The notes below the pieces were generated by a model. It did not search any database, was not told the origin of the DNA, and saw only the letters and a program-made list of their open reading frames with translations. A DNA stretch of 64,000 bases from Pseudorhodoplanes sp. (GTDB lineage Bacteria > Pseudomonadota > Alphaproteobacteria > Rhizobiales > Xanthobacteraceae): assembly GCA_019187085.1 (NCBI GenBank), contig JABARS010000001.1, positions 1-64,000 of the forward strand, written 5' to 3'. This document shows, piece by piece, positions 29,343-38,103 of the stretch (within the stretch, counting starts at the first letter, position 1; every line of letters begins with the position of its first letter). The position numbers were made by a program, and so were the translations under genes.

Positions 29343-30215
29343 GTGAAGCCCGCGCCGTTTGCCTATGCGAAAGCGCGCTCCGTGGAGGATGCGCTGCGCC
29401 TGTTGCGCGAGCACGGCGAAGGCGCGCGGCTTCTGGCCGGCGGCCAGAGCCTGATCGCCACGCTCAACATGCGGCTGTCGTCGCCCGCCATCCTGATCGA
29501 CCTGAACGAAATCGCGGCGCTATCGGGCATTGCGCTGCGCGACGGCGACGTGGTCATCGGCGCCATGACGCGCCATGCCGAAGTGCAGCAATCCGACATC
29601 GTGGCAAGCCACGCCCCGCTCGTCGCCGCCGCCATGCCGCATGTCGGGCACGCCGCGATCCGCAATCGCGGCACCATCGGCGGCTCGATCGCCTTCGCCG
29701 ATCCGGCGGCGGAACTGCCGGCCTGCCTGCTCGCGCTCGGCGGCCGCGTCGAGATCGCGGGCGCCACCGGCACGCGCATGGTCGCGGCCGACGATTATTT
29801 CCGCGGTCTCTACGAAACCGCGGTCGGCGCGGACGAGGTGCTCACCGCCATCCGCTTGCCGGCGGCGACGCCCGCCTCGCGCTTCGGCTTTCTCGAATTC
29901 CCGCGCCGGCACGGCGACTACGCGATGGCCGGGCTTGCGGCCACCGCGCGCGCCGACGGCGCTTCGCTGAAGGACGTGCGGCTTGCCTATTTCGGCGTCG
30001 GGATGACGCCGGTGCGCGCACGCAAGGCGGAAGCCGCGCTCGCAGGCGGCGACGTCGAGGCGGCGGTGACGGCGCTCGTCTCCGATCTCGATCCGCCCGA
30101 CGACATCCAGGCAAGCGGCGCGGTCAAGCGGCATCTTGCCGGCGTGCTGCTGCGGCGCGTGACGGCGCAGATGGATGCGCGGATCGAGTCCGCGCATGAT
30201 GGAGGCAAGGCATGA
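29343..30215 (+). CDS. Molybdenum hydroxylase, FAD subunit (CoxM-like)
   Basis: This 290-residue flavoprotein is the medium subunit of a xanthine-dehydrogenase/CO-dehydrogenase-family enzyme. It shows the two FAD motifs LLAGGQSL and TIGGSIAFAD and ends with the CO-dehydrogenase flavoprotein C-terminal domain. The GTG at 29343 lies just behind a GGGGAGGAT ribosome-binding site and starts the typical KPAPFAYAKARSVEDAL; the frame is open further upstream. It carries electrons from the iron-sulfur subunit. The next gene overlaps its stop (ATGA), and the order medium-small-large is that of cox-type operons. Confidence 0.92.
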   Translation: MKPAPFAYAKARSVEDALRLLREHGEGARLLAGGQSLIATLNMRLSSPAILIDLNEIAALSGIALRDGDVVIGAMTRHAEVQQSDIVASHAPLVAAAMPHVGHAAIRNRGTIGGSIAFADPAAELPACLLALGGRVEIAGATGTRMVAADDYFRGLYETAVGADEVLTAIRLPAATPASRFGFLEFPRRHGDYAMAGLAATARADGASLKDVRLAYFGVGMTPVRARKAEAALAGGDVEAAVTALVSDLDPPDDIQASGAVKRHLAGVLLRRVTAQMDARIESAHDGGKA

Positions 30216-30697
30216 GTCGGCAACTCGACATCGCCCTGACGGTCAACGGCGAGCGCGTGAGCGAGCGTGTCGAGCCGCGGCTGAACCTCGTCGATTTCCT
30301 GCGCGACACGCTCGGCCTGACCGGCAGCCATGTCGGCTGCGAGCACGGCGTGTGCGGCGCCTGCACCGTGCGCGTGAACGGCACCATCGTGCGCGGCTGC
30401 CTGATGCTCGCCGTGCAGTGCGACGGCGCGCGCGTCGAGACCATCGAGGGCGTTTCCGATTCCGGCGCCATCGCCGACCTGCAGGAAGCGTTCACCAGGC
30501 GCAATGCGCTGCAATGCGGCTATTGCACGCCAGGCATGCTGCTCACCGCGCAGGAGCTGCTCGCCCGCGGCGGCCTGCCGACGCGCGAAGAAATCCGCGA
30601 GCACATTTCCGGCAATTACTGCCGCTGCACCGGCTATCACGCCATCGTGGATGCGATCGAAGCGGTGGCGCAGCAACGCAACGGGTCGAAGGCATGA
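30212..30697 (+). CDS. Molybdenum hydroxylase, [2Fe-2S] subunit (CoxS-like)
   Basis: This 161-residue small subunit has two iron-sulfur clusters. The plant-type ferredoxin site is Cys43, Cys48, Cys51 and Cys63 (CEHGVCGAC...C). The helical-domain site is Cys102, Cys105, Cys137 and Cys139 (CGYCTPGM ... CRC). It links the molybdenum centre to FAD. The ATG overlaps the stop of the FAD-subunit gene. All eight ligands are intact, so the enzyme should be functional. Confidence 0.95.
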   Translation: MSRQLDIALTVNGERVSERVEPRLNLVDFLRDTLGLTGSHVGCEHGVCGACTVRVNGTIVRGCLMLAVQCDGARVETIEGVSDSGAIADLQEAFTRRNALQCGYCTPGMLLTAQELLARGGLPTREEIREHISGNYCRCTGYHAIVDAIEAVAQQRNGSKA

Positions 30698-30761
30698 GTG
30701 CGGGGACGAGCGGTTTCGGTCCGTATCCGCCACGCTGCGAGCTAGCACTGCGGATATTTCC

Positions 30762-33158
30762 ATGAAAATCGTCGCCGACACGCCCTCGCCGCTGACCGCG
30801 CTCGACCGTCCGAATTCCTATATCGGGCGCGCGGTGCCGCGACCCAATCTCGGGCGGCTGACGCAGGGGCGCGCGCAATTCGTCAGCGACGTCACGCTGC
30901 CGCGCATGGCGCACGTCGCCTATCTGCGCAGCCCGCATGCGCACGCGCGCATCGTGGCGATCGGCAAGAGCAAGGCGGAACATGCGAAAGGCGTGATCGC
31001 GGTCGTCACCGGCGCGGACCTCGCCAAGGTGATCACGCCCTGGGTCGGCGTGCTCTCGCACCTCAAGGGCATCAAGTCGGCACCGCAGCACGCGATCGCG
31101 GTCGAACGCGCCTGCTGGGCGGGCGAGGCGGTCTGCGCGGTCGTGGCCCGCACGCGCGCGGAGGCCGAGGACGCCTGCGAGCTGATCGACGTCGCGTACG
31201 AGGAATTGCCGGCGGTCACCGATCCGGAGACCGCGCTCGATCCGCAGACCCCGGTGATCCATCCAGAGCTCGGCGACAATCTTACCTTCGAGCGCACGCT
31301 CGATGCCGGCGAGGTGGACAAGGCGCTGGCCTCCTCCGACGCCGTGATCGAGACCACGTTCCTGTTCGGCCGCCATACCGGCGTGTGCAACGAGCCGCGC
31401 GCGGTCGTCGCCGACTGGAACGCGGGCGAGGAACGCCTGACCGTCTATCACGGCACCCAGGCGCCGCACATGATGATGAACCTGTTCGCCAAGCATCTCG
31501 ACCTTGAAGAGCATCAGGTGCGCGTCGTCACCAGGGATGTCGGTGGCTCGTTCGGCATTAAGGTGCACACCTATGCCGACGAGATGGCGACGGTGGCGCT
31601 GTCGAAACTGCTCAGGCGGCCGGTCAAGTTCGTCGCCGACCGCATCGAAAGCTTCGTCAGCGACATCCACGCCCGCGACCATCGCGTGCACGCGAAAATC
31701 GGCGTGAAAAAGGACGGCACCATCACCGCCTTCGTCATCGACGACCTGACCGGCATCGGTCCCTACTCGGTCTATCCGCGCACCAGCGGCATCGAGGCCA
31801 ACCAGGTGGTGAACCTGACCGGCGGCCCCTATGCCTGCCCGAACTATCGCGCGCGGGCGCGCGTGGTGTTCCAGAATAAAAATGTGATGTGCCAGTACCG
31901 CGCGGTCGGCCACCCGATCGCGACCGCGGTGACGGAAGGGCTGGTCGATCTTGCCGCAAATGCCATCGCCATGGACCCGCTCGATATCCGGCGAAAGAAC
32001 CTCTATCCCGACGATGCCTATCCGGCGACCGCCGCCTCCGGTCTCAGGTTCGAGAAGCTCTCCCACCATGCCTCGCTGGAGAAGATCGCGGACATGATGG
32101 ATTACAAGGCGCTGCGCGCGGAGCAGGAGCGACTGCGCAAGCGGGGCATTTATCGCGGCATCGGCTTCGCCTCGTTCATCGAGGTGACGAACCCGAGCGC
32201 GGCCTTCTACGGCGTCGGCGGCGCGCGCATCTCCTCGCAGGACGGCGCGACGGTGCGGCTCGACGCCACCGGCGCGGTCTTCATCCATTCGGGCGTGACC
32301 GAGCAGGGCCAGGGCGCGGAAGCTGTGCTCGCGCAATGTGTCGCCTCCGCGTTCGGCGTGCCGATCGAGCGCGTGCGGGTGGTCACCGGCGACACCGACA
32401 ACGTGCCCTATGGCGGCGGCACCTGGGCCTCGCGCGCGGCCGGCATCGGCGGCGAAGCCGCCTGGCAGGCCGGCAAGGCGCTGCGGCAGAACGTGCTCGC
32501 GGCGGCGGCGAGCATCCTGCAGGCGCAGGCCGATGCGCTCGACATCGTCGGCGGCATCGTGGTCGACAAGGGCACGACGCGCGAGCGCATCACGCTCGAT
32601 GAGGTGGCGCGCATCTGCTATTTCCGCCCTGACACGCTGCCGCCCGGCTTCCAGGCCGAACTGATGGTGACCCGGCATTACGTCCCGCGCGCCTGGCCGT
32701 TCGCCTTCACCAACGGCATCCAGGCGAGCCATCTGGAGGTCGATACCGAGACCGGCTTCATCACGCTGCTCAGGCACTGGTGCGTGGAGGATTGCGGCAC
32801 GGTGATCAACCCGCAGCTTGTCGACGAGCAGATCCGCGGCGGCATCGTGCAGGGCCTGGGCGCGGCACTGTTCGAGCACTGCCTCTATGACGAGCGCGGC
32901 CAGATGCTCAACGGCAACATGGCCGACTATCTCGTGCCGATGGCCGTCGAGATGCCGGACATGGAGGTGGGCCATGTCGTCTCCCCGACCGCCGATTCCG
33001 AACTCGGCGCCAAGGGCGCAGGCGAAGCCGGCACCGCCGGCGCGCCGGCCTGCGTGATGAACGCGATCAACGACGCGCTGCGTCCGCTCGGCGCCAAGCC
33101 GCTGACCGAGATGCCGTTCACGCCGGGCCGCGTGCTTGCCGCGCTTGGTCGCGTTTAA
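30762..33158 (+). CDS. Molybdenum hydroxylase, large molybdopterin subunit (CoxL-like)
   Basis: This 798-residue catalytic subunit binds molybdopterin cytosine dinucleotide. The N-terminal a/b hammerhead domain (about 20-140) is followed by molybdopterin-binding regions with DVGGSFGIK, EQGQGAEAVLAQ and near the C-terminus SELGAKGAGEAGT, the latter holding the active-site Glu. The Mo-loop reads CQYRAVGHP, not the AYRCSFR of true CO dehydrogenase, so this is more likely a hydroxylase of aldehydes or N-heteroaromatics than a CO dehydrogenase. It is third in the medium-small-large operon. The substrate is open; the nearby catabolic genes fit a ring hydroxylase. Confidence 0.93.
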   Translation: MKIVADTPSPLTALDRPNSYIGRAVPRPNLGRLTQGRAQFVSDVTLPRMAHVAYLRSPHAHARIVAIGKSKAEHAKGVIAVVTGADLAKVITPWVGVLSHLKGIKSAPQHAIAVERACWAGEAVCAVVARTRAEAEDACELIDVAYEELPAVTDPETALDPQTPVIHPELGDNLTFERTLDAGEVDKALASSDAVIETTFLFGRHTGVCNEPRAVVADWNAGEERLTVYHGTQAPHMMMNLFAKHLDLEEHQVRVVTRDVGGSFGIKVHTYADEMATVALSKLLRRPVKFVADRIESFVSDIHARDHRVHAKIGVKKDGTITAFVIDDLTGIGPYSVYPRTSGIEANQVVNLTGGPYACPNYRARARVVFQNKNVMCQYRAVGHPIATAVTEGLVDLAANAIAMDPLDIRRKNLYPDDAYPATAASGLRFEKLSHHASLEKIADMMDYKALRAEQERLRKRGIYRGIGFASFIEVTNPSAAFYGVGGARISSQDGATVRLDATGAVFIHSGVTEQGQGAEAVLAQCVASAFGVPIERVRVVTGDTDNVPYGGGTWASRAAGIGGEAAWQAGKALRQNVLAAAASILQAQADALDIVGGIVVDKGTTRERITLDEVARICYFRPDTLPPGFQAELMVTRHYVPRAWPFAFTNGIQASHLEVDTETGFITLLRHWCVEDCGTVINPQLVDEQIRGGIVQGLGAALFEHCLYDERGQMLNGNMADYLVPMAVEMPDMEVGHVVSPTADSELGAKGAGEAGTAGAPACVMNAINDALRPLGAKPLTEMPFTPGRVLAALGRV

Positions 33159-33192
33159 GGACTGGCCGCGTCTGAGGATTGGCTACGTCTGA
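33159..33192. repeat. 17-bp tandem repeat just after a stop codon
   Basis: GGACTGGCCGCGTCTGA (33159-33175) and GGATTGGCTACGTCTGA (33176-33192) match at 14 of 17 positions. A weaker copy precedes them and includes the stop of the large-subunit gene (33142-33158), and another follows (33193-33209). Confidence 0.75.
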
Positions 33193-33294
33193 AGACCGGC
33201 CGTGCCCAGAAATGGTGTGGCTTTCGGGCGACGAAGGCGGTTCATCGCGCGTTCGCCGCTTGTGCCGCGATGCGCGGCCCCCTAAAAATGCACC

Positions 33295-34113
33295 ATGTGC
33301 CGCTTTCACAATATCGCGCTTTCGGCGCTCGCATGTCCCGCCGTGGCGCTGGCCCTGCTGGCCGCGCCGGCCGGTGAAACCGCGGCGCAGGCCGCGCCCG
33401 CAAACTGGAACGGGTTCTATGCCGGGCTCTCCGGCGGCGGACGCTTCGCCGACAATTCCTGGGCGACGACCAACATCGCGCCCAACCTGGCAAGCCAGCT
33501 CACCAACGATCCGCAGCCGAGCGCCTCGTTCGACGACTTCGCGCCGCGCTTCGGCCTCTATGCCGGCTACAACTGGACGGTGGCGCCGGCCTGGATCGCC
33601 GGCATCGAAGCCGATCTCGGCTGGGCGCCGAACAGGAACCGTCGCGCGGCGATCCCCGGCACCATGCAGAGGGATTTCGTGTTCGGCATCGTCTACAACA
33701 ACCAGCCGTACGGCATCGTCGAGCAGGATTGGGACGCGAGCCTGCGCGCCCGCGTTGGCTTTCTCGTGTCGCCCGATACGCTCGTGTTCGCGACCGGCGG
33801 CGTCGCCTGGCAGGCGGTGAAGCTGACCGGCGCCTGCACCGTTTCGGGCGGCTTCAGCGACTGGTGCACGCAATTGCACAACGAAAGCCATTCCGACGTC
33901 TTGACCGGCTGGACATTGGGCGGCGGCATCGAACGCATGGCAGGCAACTGGCTGGTGCGCGCCGATTACCGCTATGCCGATTTCGGTACGTTCCGGCAGC
34001 AATTCTTCATCTTCGATACCGGCGTGCCGTTCGACGACCGGCTGACCGCGAACGTCGCGATGAAGACCCATACGTTCAATATCGGCGTCGCGTACCGGTT
34101 CGGCGCCCACTGA
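33295..34113 (+). CDS. Outer-membrane beta-barrel protein
   Basis: This 272-residue exported protein has a signal peptide (about 1-32, ending TAAQAAPAN) and an Omp25/Omp31-like barrel. It starts NWNGFYAGLSGGG and ends HTFNIGVAYRFGAH, with the last-strand aromatic residue expected for barrel insertion. Two cysteines (in TGACTVSGGFSDWCTQ) may form a loop disulfide, which the other two barrels in the window do not share. No CtrA box is seen upstream. It follows the molybdenum hydroxylase operon by 136 bp and precedes a cyclase gene. Confidence 0.88.
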   Translation: MCRFHNIALSALACPAVALALLAAPAGETAAQAAPANWNGFYAGLSGGGRFADNSWATTNIAPNLASQLTNDPQPSASFDDFAPRFGLYAGYNWTVAPAWIAGIEADLGWAPNRNRRAAIPGTMQRDFVFGIVYNNQPYGIVEQDWDASLRARVGFLVSPDTLVFATGGVAWQAVKLTGACTVSGGFSDWCTQLHNESHSDVLTGWTLGGGIERMAGNWLVRADYRYADFGTFRQQFFIFDTGVPFDDRLTANVAMKTHTFNIGVAYRFGAH

Positions 34114-34212
34114 TCGGCCCGCCCCGTCCGCGGTGGACGCTGCCGCACCGGCAAGCCACAATCATCCTTCGACAAGATGGGGACGGAACAACCGTCCGCC
34201 CGGGAGGATGGC

Positions 34213-35166
34213 ATGAACATCAAGGTCGGCCGCGCCGCCATCGAGGAGGCGTCGAGAAAGCTTTCGAACTGGGGCCGCTGGGGCAAGGACGACCAGATCA
34301 GCACGCTCAACCATGTCACGCCACAGGACATCGTCGATGCGGCAACACTGATCCGCACCGGCAAGGTGTTCGCGCTCGGCATTCCGCTCGACCGCAACGG
34401 CCCGCAGACCGGCCTGTTCGGCGGCCGCTTCAACCCGATCCACCAGATGCTGGCGACCGGCACCGACGCGGTCGCGGGCCAGCAGGACTGGAACAAAATC
34501 CGCTACGCCGACGACACGCTGAACCTGTGCGTGCAGGGCGCCACGCACTGGGACGCGCTCGGCCACATCTTCTACGAGGACAAGGCCTATAACGGACACG
34601 ACGCCAGGCTGATCGATTCACGCGGGCTCGCCGTGCTCGGCATCGAGCATTCGAAGAACAGGATGGTGGGGCGCGGCGTGCTGCTCGACATCGCGCGCCA
34701 CCGCGGCGTGCCGTGGCTCAGGGACGGCGAAGGCATCGGCAACGACGAGCTTGAGGCCTGCGCGAAAGCGCAGAAGGTCGAGATCCGCAAAGGCGATTTC
34801 GTCATCATCCGTACCGGCCAGATGGAGCGCTGCCTGCAGGAGGGCGAGTGGGGCGGCTATGCCGGCGGCGACGCGCCGGGCGTGAAATTCGAGAACTGCT
34901 ACTGGTGCCAGGAGAGGCAGATCGCCGCGATCTGCTCCGACACCTGGGGCGTGGAGGTGCGCCCGAACGAGACCGACGAGGCCAACCAGCCCTGGCACTG
35001 GGTGGTGATCCCGGCCATGGGCCTGTGCATGGGCGAGATTTTCTATCTCAAGGAGCTCGCCGAGGACTGCGCGCGGGACAAGGTCTACGAATTCTTCTTC
35101 GCCGGACCGCCGCTGATCATCACCGGCGGAACCGGCAGCCCGATCAATCCGCAGGCGATCAAATAG
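34213..35166 (+). CDS. Cyclase-family metal-dependent hydrolase (long form)
   Basis: This 317-residue protein belongs to the cyclase/kynurenine-formamidase family. The metal-binding signature appears as GATHWDALGHIF, a variant of HxGTHxDxPxHF. A second conserved part is CSDTWGVEVRP with the later HWVVIPAMGLCMGE. Members hydrolyse N-formylkynurenine, isatin or related cyclic amides; the long form is common in aromatic-degrading bacteria and its substrate is usually unknown. A GGGAGGAT ribosome-binding site precedes the ATG at 34213. The toxin-antitoxin pair starts 40 bp after its stop. Confidence 0.85.
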   Translation: MNIKVGRAAIEEASRKLSNWGRWGKDDQISTLNHVTPQDIVDAATLIRTGKVFALGIPLDRNGPQTGLFGGRFNPIHQMLATGTDAVAGQQDWNKIRYADDTLNLCVQGATHWDALGHIFYEDKAYNGHDARLIDSRGLAVLGIEHSKNRMVGRGVLLDIARHRGVPWLRDGEGIGNDELEACAKAQKVEIRKGDFVIIRTGQMERCLQEGEWGGYAGGDAPGVKFENCYWCQERQIAAICSDTWGVEVRPNETDEANQPWHWVVIPAMGLCMGEIFYLKELAEDCARDKVYEFFFAGPPLIITGGTGSPINPQAIK

Positions 35167-35177
35167 GGAATTGCCGC

Positions 35178-35196
35178 TTGGTACCAATTTTGGTAC
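35178..35196. promoter_or_regulatory. Repeated TTGGTAC operator before the toxin-antitoxin pair
   Basis: Two TTGGTAC copies (35178-35184 and 35190-35196) have starts 12 bp apart; the first lies within the perfect palindrome TTGGTACCAA. The site sits 11 bp before the higB ATG and is a likely autoregulatory operator for the HTH antitoxin. Confidence 0.6.
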
Positions 35197-35206
35197 AAAA
35201 ACGGCG

Positions 35207-35542
35207 ATGAAGCGGCTTCCCGCCTTCTTTTATCAATTGCCGTCGGGCCGGGAGCCGGTTCGTGAATGGCTCTCAAGCCTCAGCCCGGACGATCGCAGAA
35301 GCATTGGCGAGGACATCAAGGACGTCGAATTTTCATGGCCAATCGACATGCCGCTCTGCCGCGGCATGGGCCACGGTCTTTGGGAAGTGCGCAGCGAACT
35401 CTCCGCCGGGCGGATTGCGCGCGTCCTGTTTACAGTCCATCGCGGGCGGATGGTTCTCCTGCACGGGTTGATCAAGAAAAGCCAGAAGGCACCGCCGGCC
35501 GACCTTGATCTCGCCCGGAAACGAATGAGGGACATCGAATGA
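35207..35542 (+). CDS. higB: HigB/Gp49-family toxin
   Basis: This 111-residue protein resembles phage-derived Gp49/HigB toxins, ribosome-dependent mRNA endonucleases of the RelE superfamily. Conserved parts are SGREPVREWLSSLSPDDR, GLWEVRSELSAGRIARVLF and LLHGLIKKSQKAPPADLDLA. The ATG at 35207 was chosen over a TTG inside the operator region. The stop overlaps the ATG of the antitoxin gene (ATGA). Toxin-first order is normal for HigBA. The gene is intact. Confidence 0.88.
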   Translation: MKRLPAFFYQLPSGREPVREWLSSLSPDDRRSIGEDIKDVEFSWPIDMPLCRGMGHGLWEVRSELSAGRIARVLFTVHRGRMVLLHGLIKKSQKAPPADLDLARKRMRDIE

Positions 35543-35829
35543 AGAAAAGAAGGAAGGGGCGCGTCGGCTCGTCATTCGACGATTTTCTGAAGAGCGACGG
35601 GAGCTATGACGAGGTGACCGCGCGCGCCGTCAAGCGCGTATTGGTCCGTCAACTCGATGCCCTGATGCAGGAAGAAGGCCTGACCAAGTCGGCGCTCGCC
35701 CGCCGGATGCGGACCAGCCGCGCCCAGCTCGACCGGCTGCTCGATCCGGACAATGAATCGGTGACCCTTGGAACGCTGACACGGGCGGCACAGGCCGTCG
35801 GAAGAAATCTCAGGCTCGAATTTGCTTGA
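35539..35829 (+). CDS. higA: HigA-type helix-turn-helix antitoxin
   Basis: This 96-residue XRE-family protein should neutralise the adjacent toxin and repress the pair. The helix-turn-helix is in the middle (LTKSALARRMRTSRAQLDRLLD, about residues 48-69). The N-terminal part (SSFDDFLKSDGSYDEVTARAVKR) resembles antitoxins of Gp49-type toxins. It overlaps the toxin gene by four bases. A TTG overlapping its stop could start the following dehydrogenase frame, though a later ATG is preferred there. Confidence 0.87.
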   Translation: MKKRRKGRVGSSFDDFLKSDGSYDEVTARAVKRVLVRQLDALMQEEGLTKSALARRMRTSRAQLDRLLDPDNESVTLGTLTRAAQAVGRNLRLEFA

Positions 35830-35861
35830 ACTCGCGCAACGATGTGAGCGGTCAGGCGGCC

Positions 35862-36797
35862 ATGGCCACAAAATATAAACATAAGACGAGACGCGCGGCC
35901 GCACGGCCGAAGGGCCGCGTCGGCATCATCGGCCTCGGCATCATGGGCGGCGCATTCGCCCGCAACCTCGTCGCGGCCGGATGGGACGTGACCGGCTTCG
36001 ACATCCGTGCATCGGCCTGCCGGACGGCGAAGGCCGCGGGCGTCGCCATCGCGGGCGATGCGGCCGCGGTCACCGCACGATGCCCGGTGATCATCACGAG
36101 CCTGCCCGATCCGCACGCCTTGCACGAGACGGTGGCCGCGCTCGCAGCCGCCGCGCGCAAGCCCCTCATCGTCGCGGAAGCCTCCACGTTCGCGCTTGAC
36201 GACAAGATGAAAGCCGAGCGCACGCTGCGCGCGGCCGGCCACATCATGCTCGATTGCCCGGTCAGCGGCACCGGCGCGCAGGCGCGCGTGAAGGACATCG
36301 TGGTCTATGCCAGCGGCGAGCGCGCCGCCATCCGCAAGCTCAAGCCCCTGTTCGCGGGCTTTGCGCGCGAGGTGTCCGACCTCGGCGCCTTCGGCAACGG
36401 CAGCCGCATGAAATACGTCGCCAATCTGCTGGTCGCGATCCACAACGTGGCAAGCGCGGAAGCGATGGTGCTCGGGATGAAGGCCGGGCTCGATCCCGTC
36501 CAGATCGTGAAATTCGTCGGCGCCGGCGCCGGCAACTCGCGTATCTTCGCGCTGCGCGCGCCGATGATGGCAAAGAACAGTTACGGCAAGGCGACGATGA
36601 AGCTTGCGGTCTGGCGGAAGGACATGGCCATCATCTCTGCGCTCGCGCGCAAGATCGGCGTGCCGACCCCGCTGCTCGATGCAGCGCAGCCGGTCTATGC
36701 GCAGGCGGTCGCGGACGGCCGCGGCGCGCAGGACACGGCCGCGGTGTGCGCGGTGCTGGAGAAGGCGGCCGGGCTGCGGCGCGCGCGAAAGCGCTGA
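35862..36797 (+). CDS. NAD(P)-dependent 3-hydroxyacid dehydrogenase (HIBADH-like)
   Basis: This 311-residue enzyme of the 3-hydroxyisobutyrate dehydrogenase / tartronate semialdehyde reductase family has the cofactor loop GIIGLGIMGGAFARNL near residues 20-35, the substrate-binding DCPVSGTGAQA and the catalytic Lys region GNGSRMKYVANLL. The C-terminal helical domain is complete. The first 15 residues are basic (MATKYKHKTRRAAARPKGR), an unusual extension. The ATG at 35862 is preferred; upstream GTG and TTG codons in frame are possible. It probably reduces or oxidises a beta-hydroxy acid; the substrate is unknown. Confidence 0.86.
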   Translation: MATKYKHKTRRAAARPKGRVGIIGLGIMGGAFARNLVAAGWDVTGFDIRASACRTAKAAGVAIAGDAAAVTARCPVIITSLPDPHALHETVAALAAAARKPLIVAEASTFALDDKMKAERTLRAAGHIMLDCPVSGTGAQARVKDIVVYASGERAAIRKLKPLFAGFAREVSDLGAFGNGSRMKYVANLLVAIHNVASAEAMVLGMKAGLDPVQIVKFVGAGAGNSRIFALRAPMMAKNSYGKATMKLAVWRKDMAIISALARKIGVPTPLLDAAQPVYAQAVADGRGAQDTAAVCAVLEKAAGLRRARKR

Positions 36798-36803
36798 GCG
36801 CCG

Positions 36804-38048
36804 TCAGGCTTTCAGGAAATCGGTCAGCGCGGTCTCCGCGATCACGGCTTCGGGAACGCCGTGGCGCGTCCCTTCGGCGTCGTCCTTTGCCGCACCCGCC
36901 TGCAGATAGGCGCCGAGTTGACGCGCGCGCGAAATGATCCTGTGCCCGACCGGCAGCCGCTCGGCCTCGAAACGCCGCAGGGCGGCTGCGACATCGCGTT
37001 CCTGCGCCAGTGCCGCAACGAGCGCGGCGGCATCGTCCGCCGCCTTCGACACGCCCGCCGCCACATGCGGGCGCGCGACGAACGCCGCATCGCCGAGGAT
37101 CGCGACGCGGCCGAACGCCATGCGCGGGACGGCGAGATCGTAGATCGGCTGCAGGATCGGCTCTTCGACCGCCTGCATGATCGCGGAGAATTGCGGCGCC
37201 AGCAGACGGCGCGCCGCCGCATGCATGGCGGCGATCACGTCGCGCCGGATCAGCGGCGGCGGAATGGAAACCGGATGCAGCATGCCGCTGTCGTCGGTCA
37301 GCAGATCGACGAGTCCGGTCTGCTCGTCAGCCGGCCGGTACCAGACGAGATTGTAGCGGCGACGGCCAGGACGCAGGTCGTCGCCGGGGCCGGCGACCGG
37401 ATAGCCGAGCATCTGCTCGCCGGGCGGCAGGCAGAAGGACATCGATTCGAACAGGTCGCGATGGACGGCGGGCGAAAGCGAGGCTTCCGCCACAAGCGCG
37501 CGCCAGGCGACATAGCCGGCATAGAGCGGCTTCGCTTCGGGCAGAAGCTGCGCGCGCACCGTCGAGCGGATGCCGTCGGCGCCGACAAGGAGATCGGCCT
37601 CGACGGCGGAACCGTCGGAGAAGCGCACCCGCACGTGGCCGGCGTCCTGCTCGAAAGCCGCGAGCGCGCGCCAGCGATGGTAATGCGCTGCGGGGAACGC
37701 GTCGCGCAGCAGCCGGTAGACGCGTTCCCAGGCGGTCAGTATCTGCGGACACGGCCGCTCGATCAGCAGGCGGCCGGCGGAATCGAACAGCCGCCGGCGC
37801 TCGACCGCAACGCCGAGATGTCCGGTGGCAAGACCGAGCCCCGCAAGCACGGCGATCAGTTCCGGCTGCGCGACGATGCCCGCGCCGCGCCCGGACAACT
37901 CGCCCTCCACGCGCTCGAAAACGTCCACGGCCCAGCCGGCCTGCCGCAGCATGAGGCCCGCGAGCAGCCCGCTCATCGAGCCGCCGACGACGACCGCGCG
38001 TCGCGCGTCATGGTTCTCGCTGCGTTGCAGCGTAACGTGGTCCGGCAT
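36804..38048 (-). CDS. FAD-dependent aromatic monooxygenase
   Basis: This 414-residue class A flavin hydroxylase has the N-terminal FAD loop VVVGGSMSGLLAGLMLR (about 19-36), the middle DG motif LLVGADGIRSTVR, and the C-terminal GD motif VAILGDAAFVARPHVAAG. The sequence resembles 2,6-dihydroxypyridine 3-hydroxylase and salicylate hydroxylase, enzymes that hydroxylate aromatic rings using NADH. The ATG at 38048 gives the family length. It is transcribed away from a small cupin gene, with only 55 bp between the two start codons. The nearby intradiol dioxygenase could act on its product. Confidence 0.88.
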   Translation of the reverse strand: MPDHVTLQRSENHDARRAVVVGGSMSGLLAGLMLRQAGWAVDVFERVEGELSGRGAGIVAQPELIAVLAGLGLATGHLGVAVERRRLFDSAGRLLIERPCPQILTAWERVYRLLRDAFPAAHYHRWRALAAFEQDAGHVRVRFSDGSAVEADLLVGADGIRSTVRAQLLPEAKPLYAGYVAWRALVAEASLSPAVHRDLFESMSFCLPPGEQMLGYPVAGPGDDLRPGRRRYNLVWYRPADEQTGLVDLLTDDSGMLHPVSIPPPLIRRDVIAAMHAAARRLLAPQFSAIMQAVEEPILQPIYDLAVPRMAFGRVAILGDAAFVARPHVAAGVSKAADDAAALVAALAQERDVAAALRRFEAERLPVGHRIISRARQLGAYLQAGAAKDDAEGTRHGVPEAVIAETALTDFLKA

Positions 38049-38071
38049 TCCACCCTGCCCCGAGCCTGCTG

Positions 38072-38077
38072 TATAAT
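38072..38077. promoter_or_regulatory. TATAAT -10 element in the divergent spacer
   Basis: A consensus TATAAT lies in the 55-bp gap between the flavin monooxygenase and cupin start codons, 26 bp before the cupin GTG. No convincing -35 is visible, so this is tentative. Confidence 0.35.
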
Positions 38078-38103
38078 TTGGCAGACGGCACGAAGGAAAC
38101 CCC

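Noticed and set aside
30543..32975. An 810-codon open frame antisense to the molybdenum hydroxylase large subunit
   Set aside because: The plus-strand protein has intact family motifs throughout; the antisense frame has typical shadow composition and no domain.
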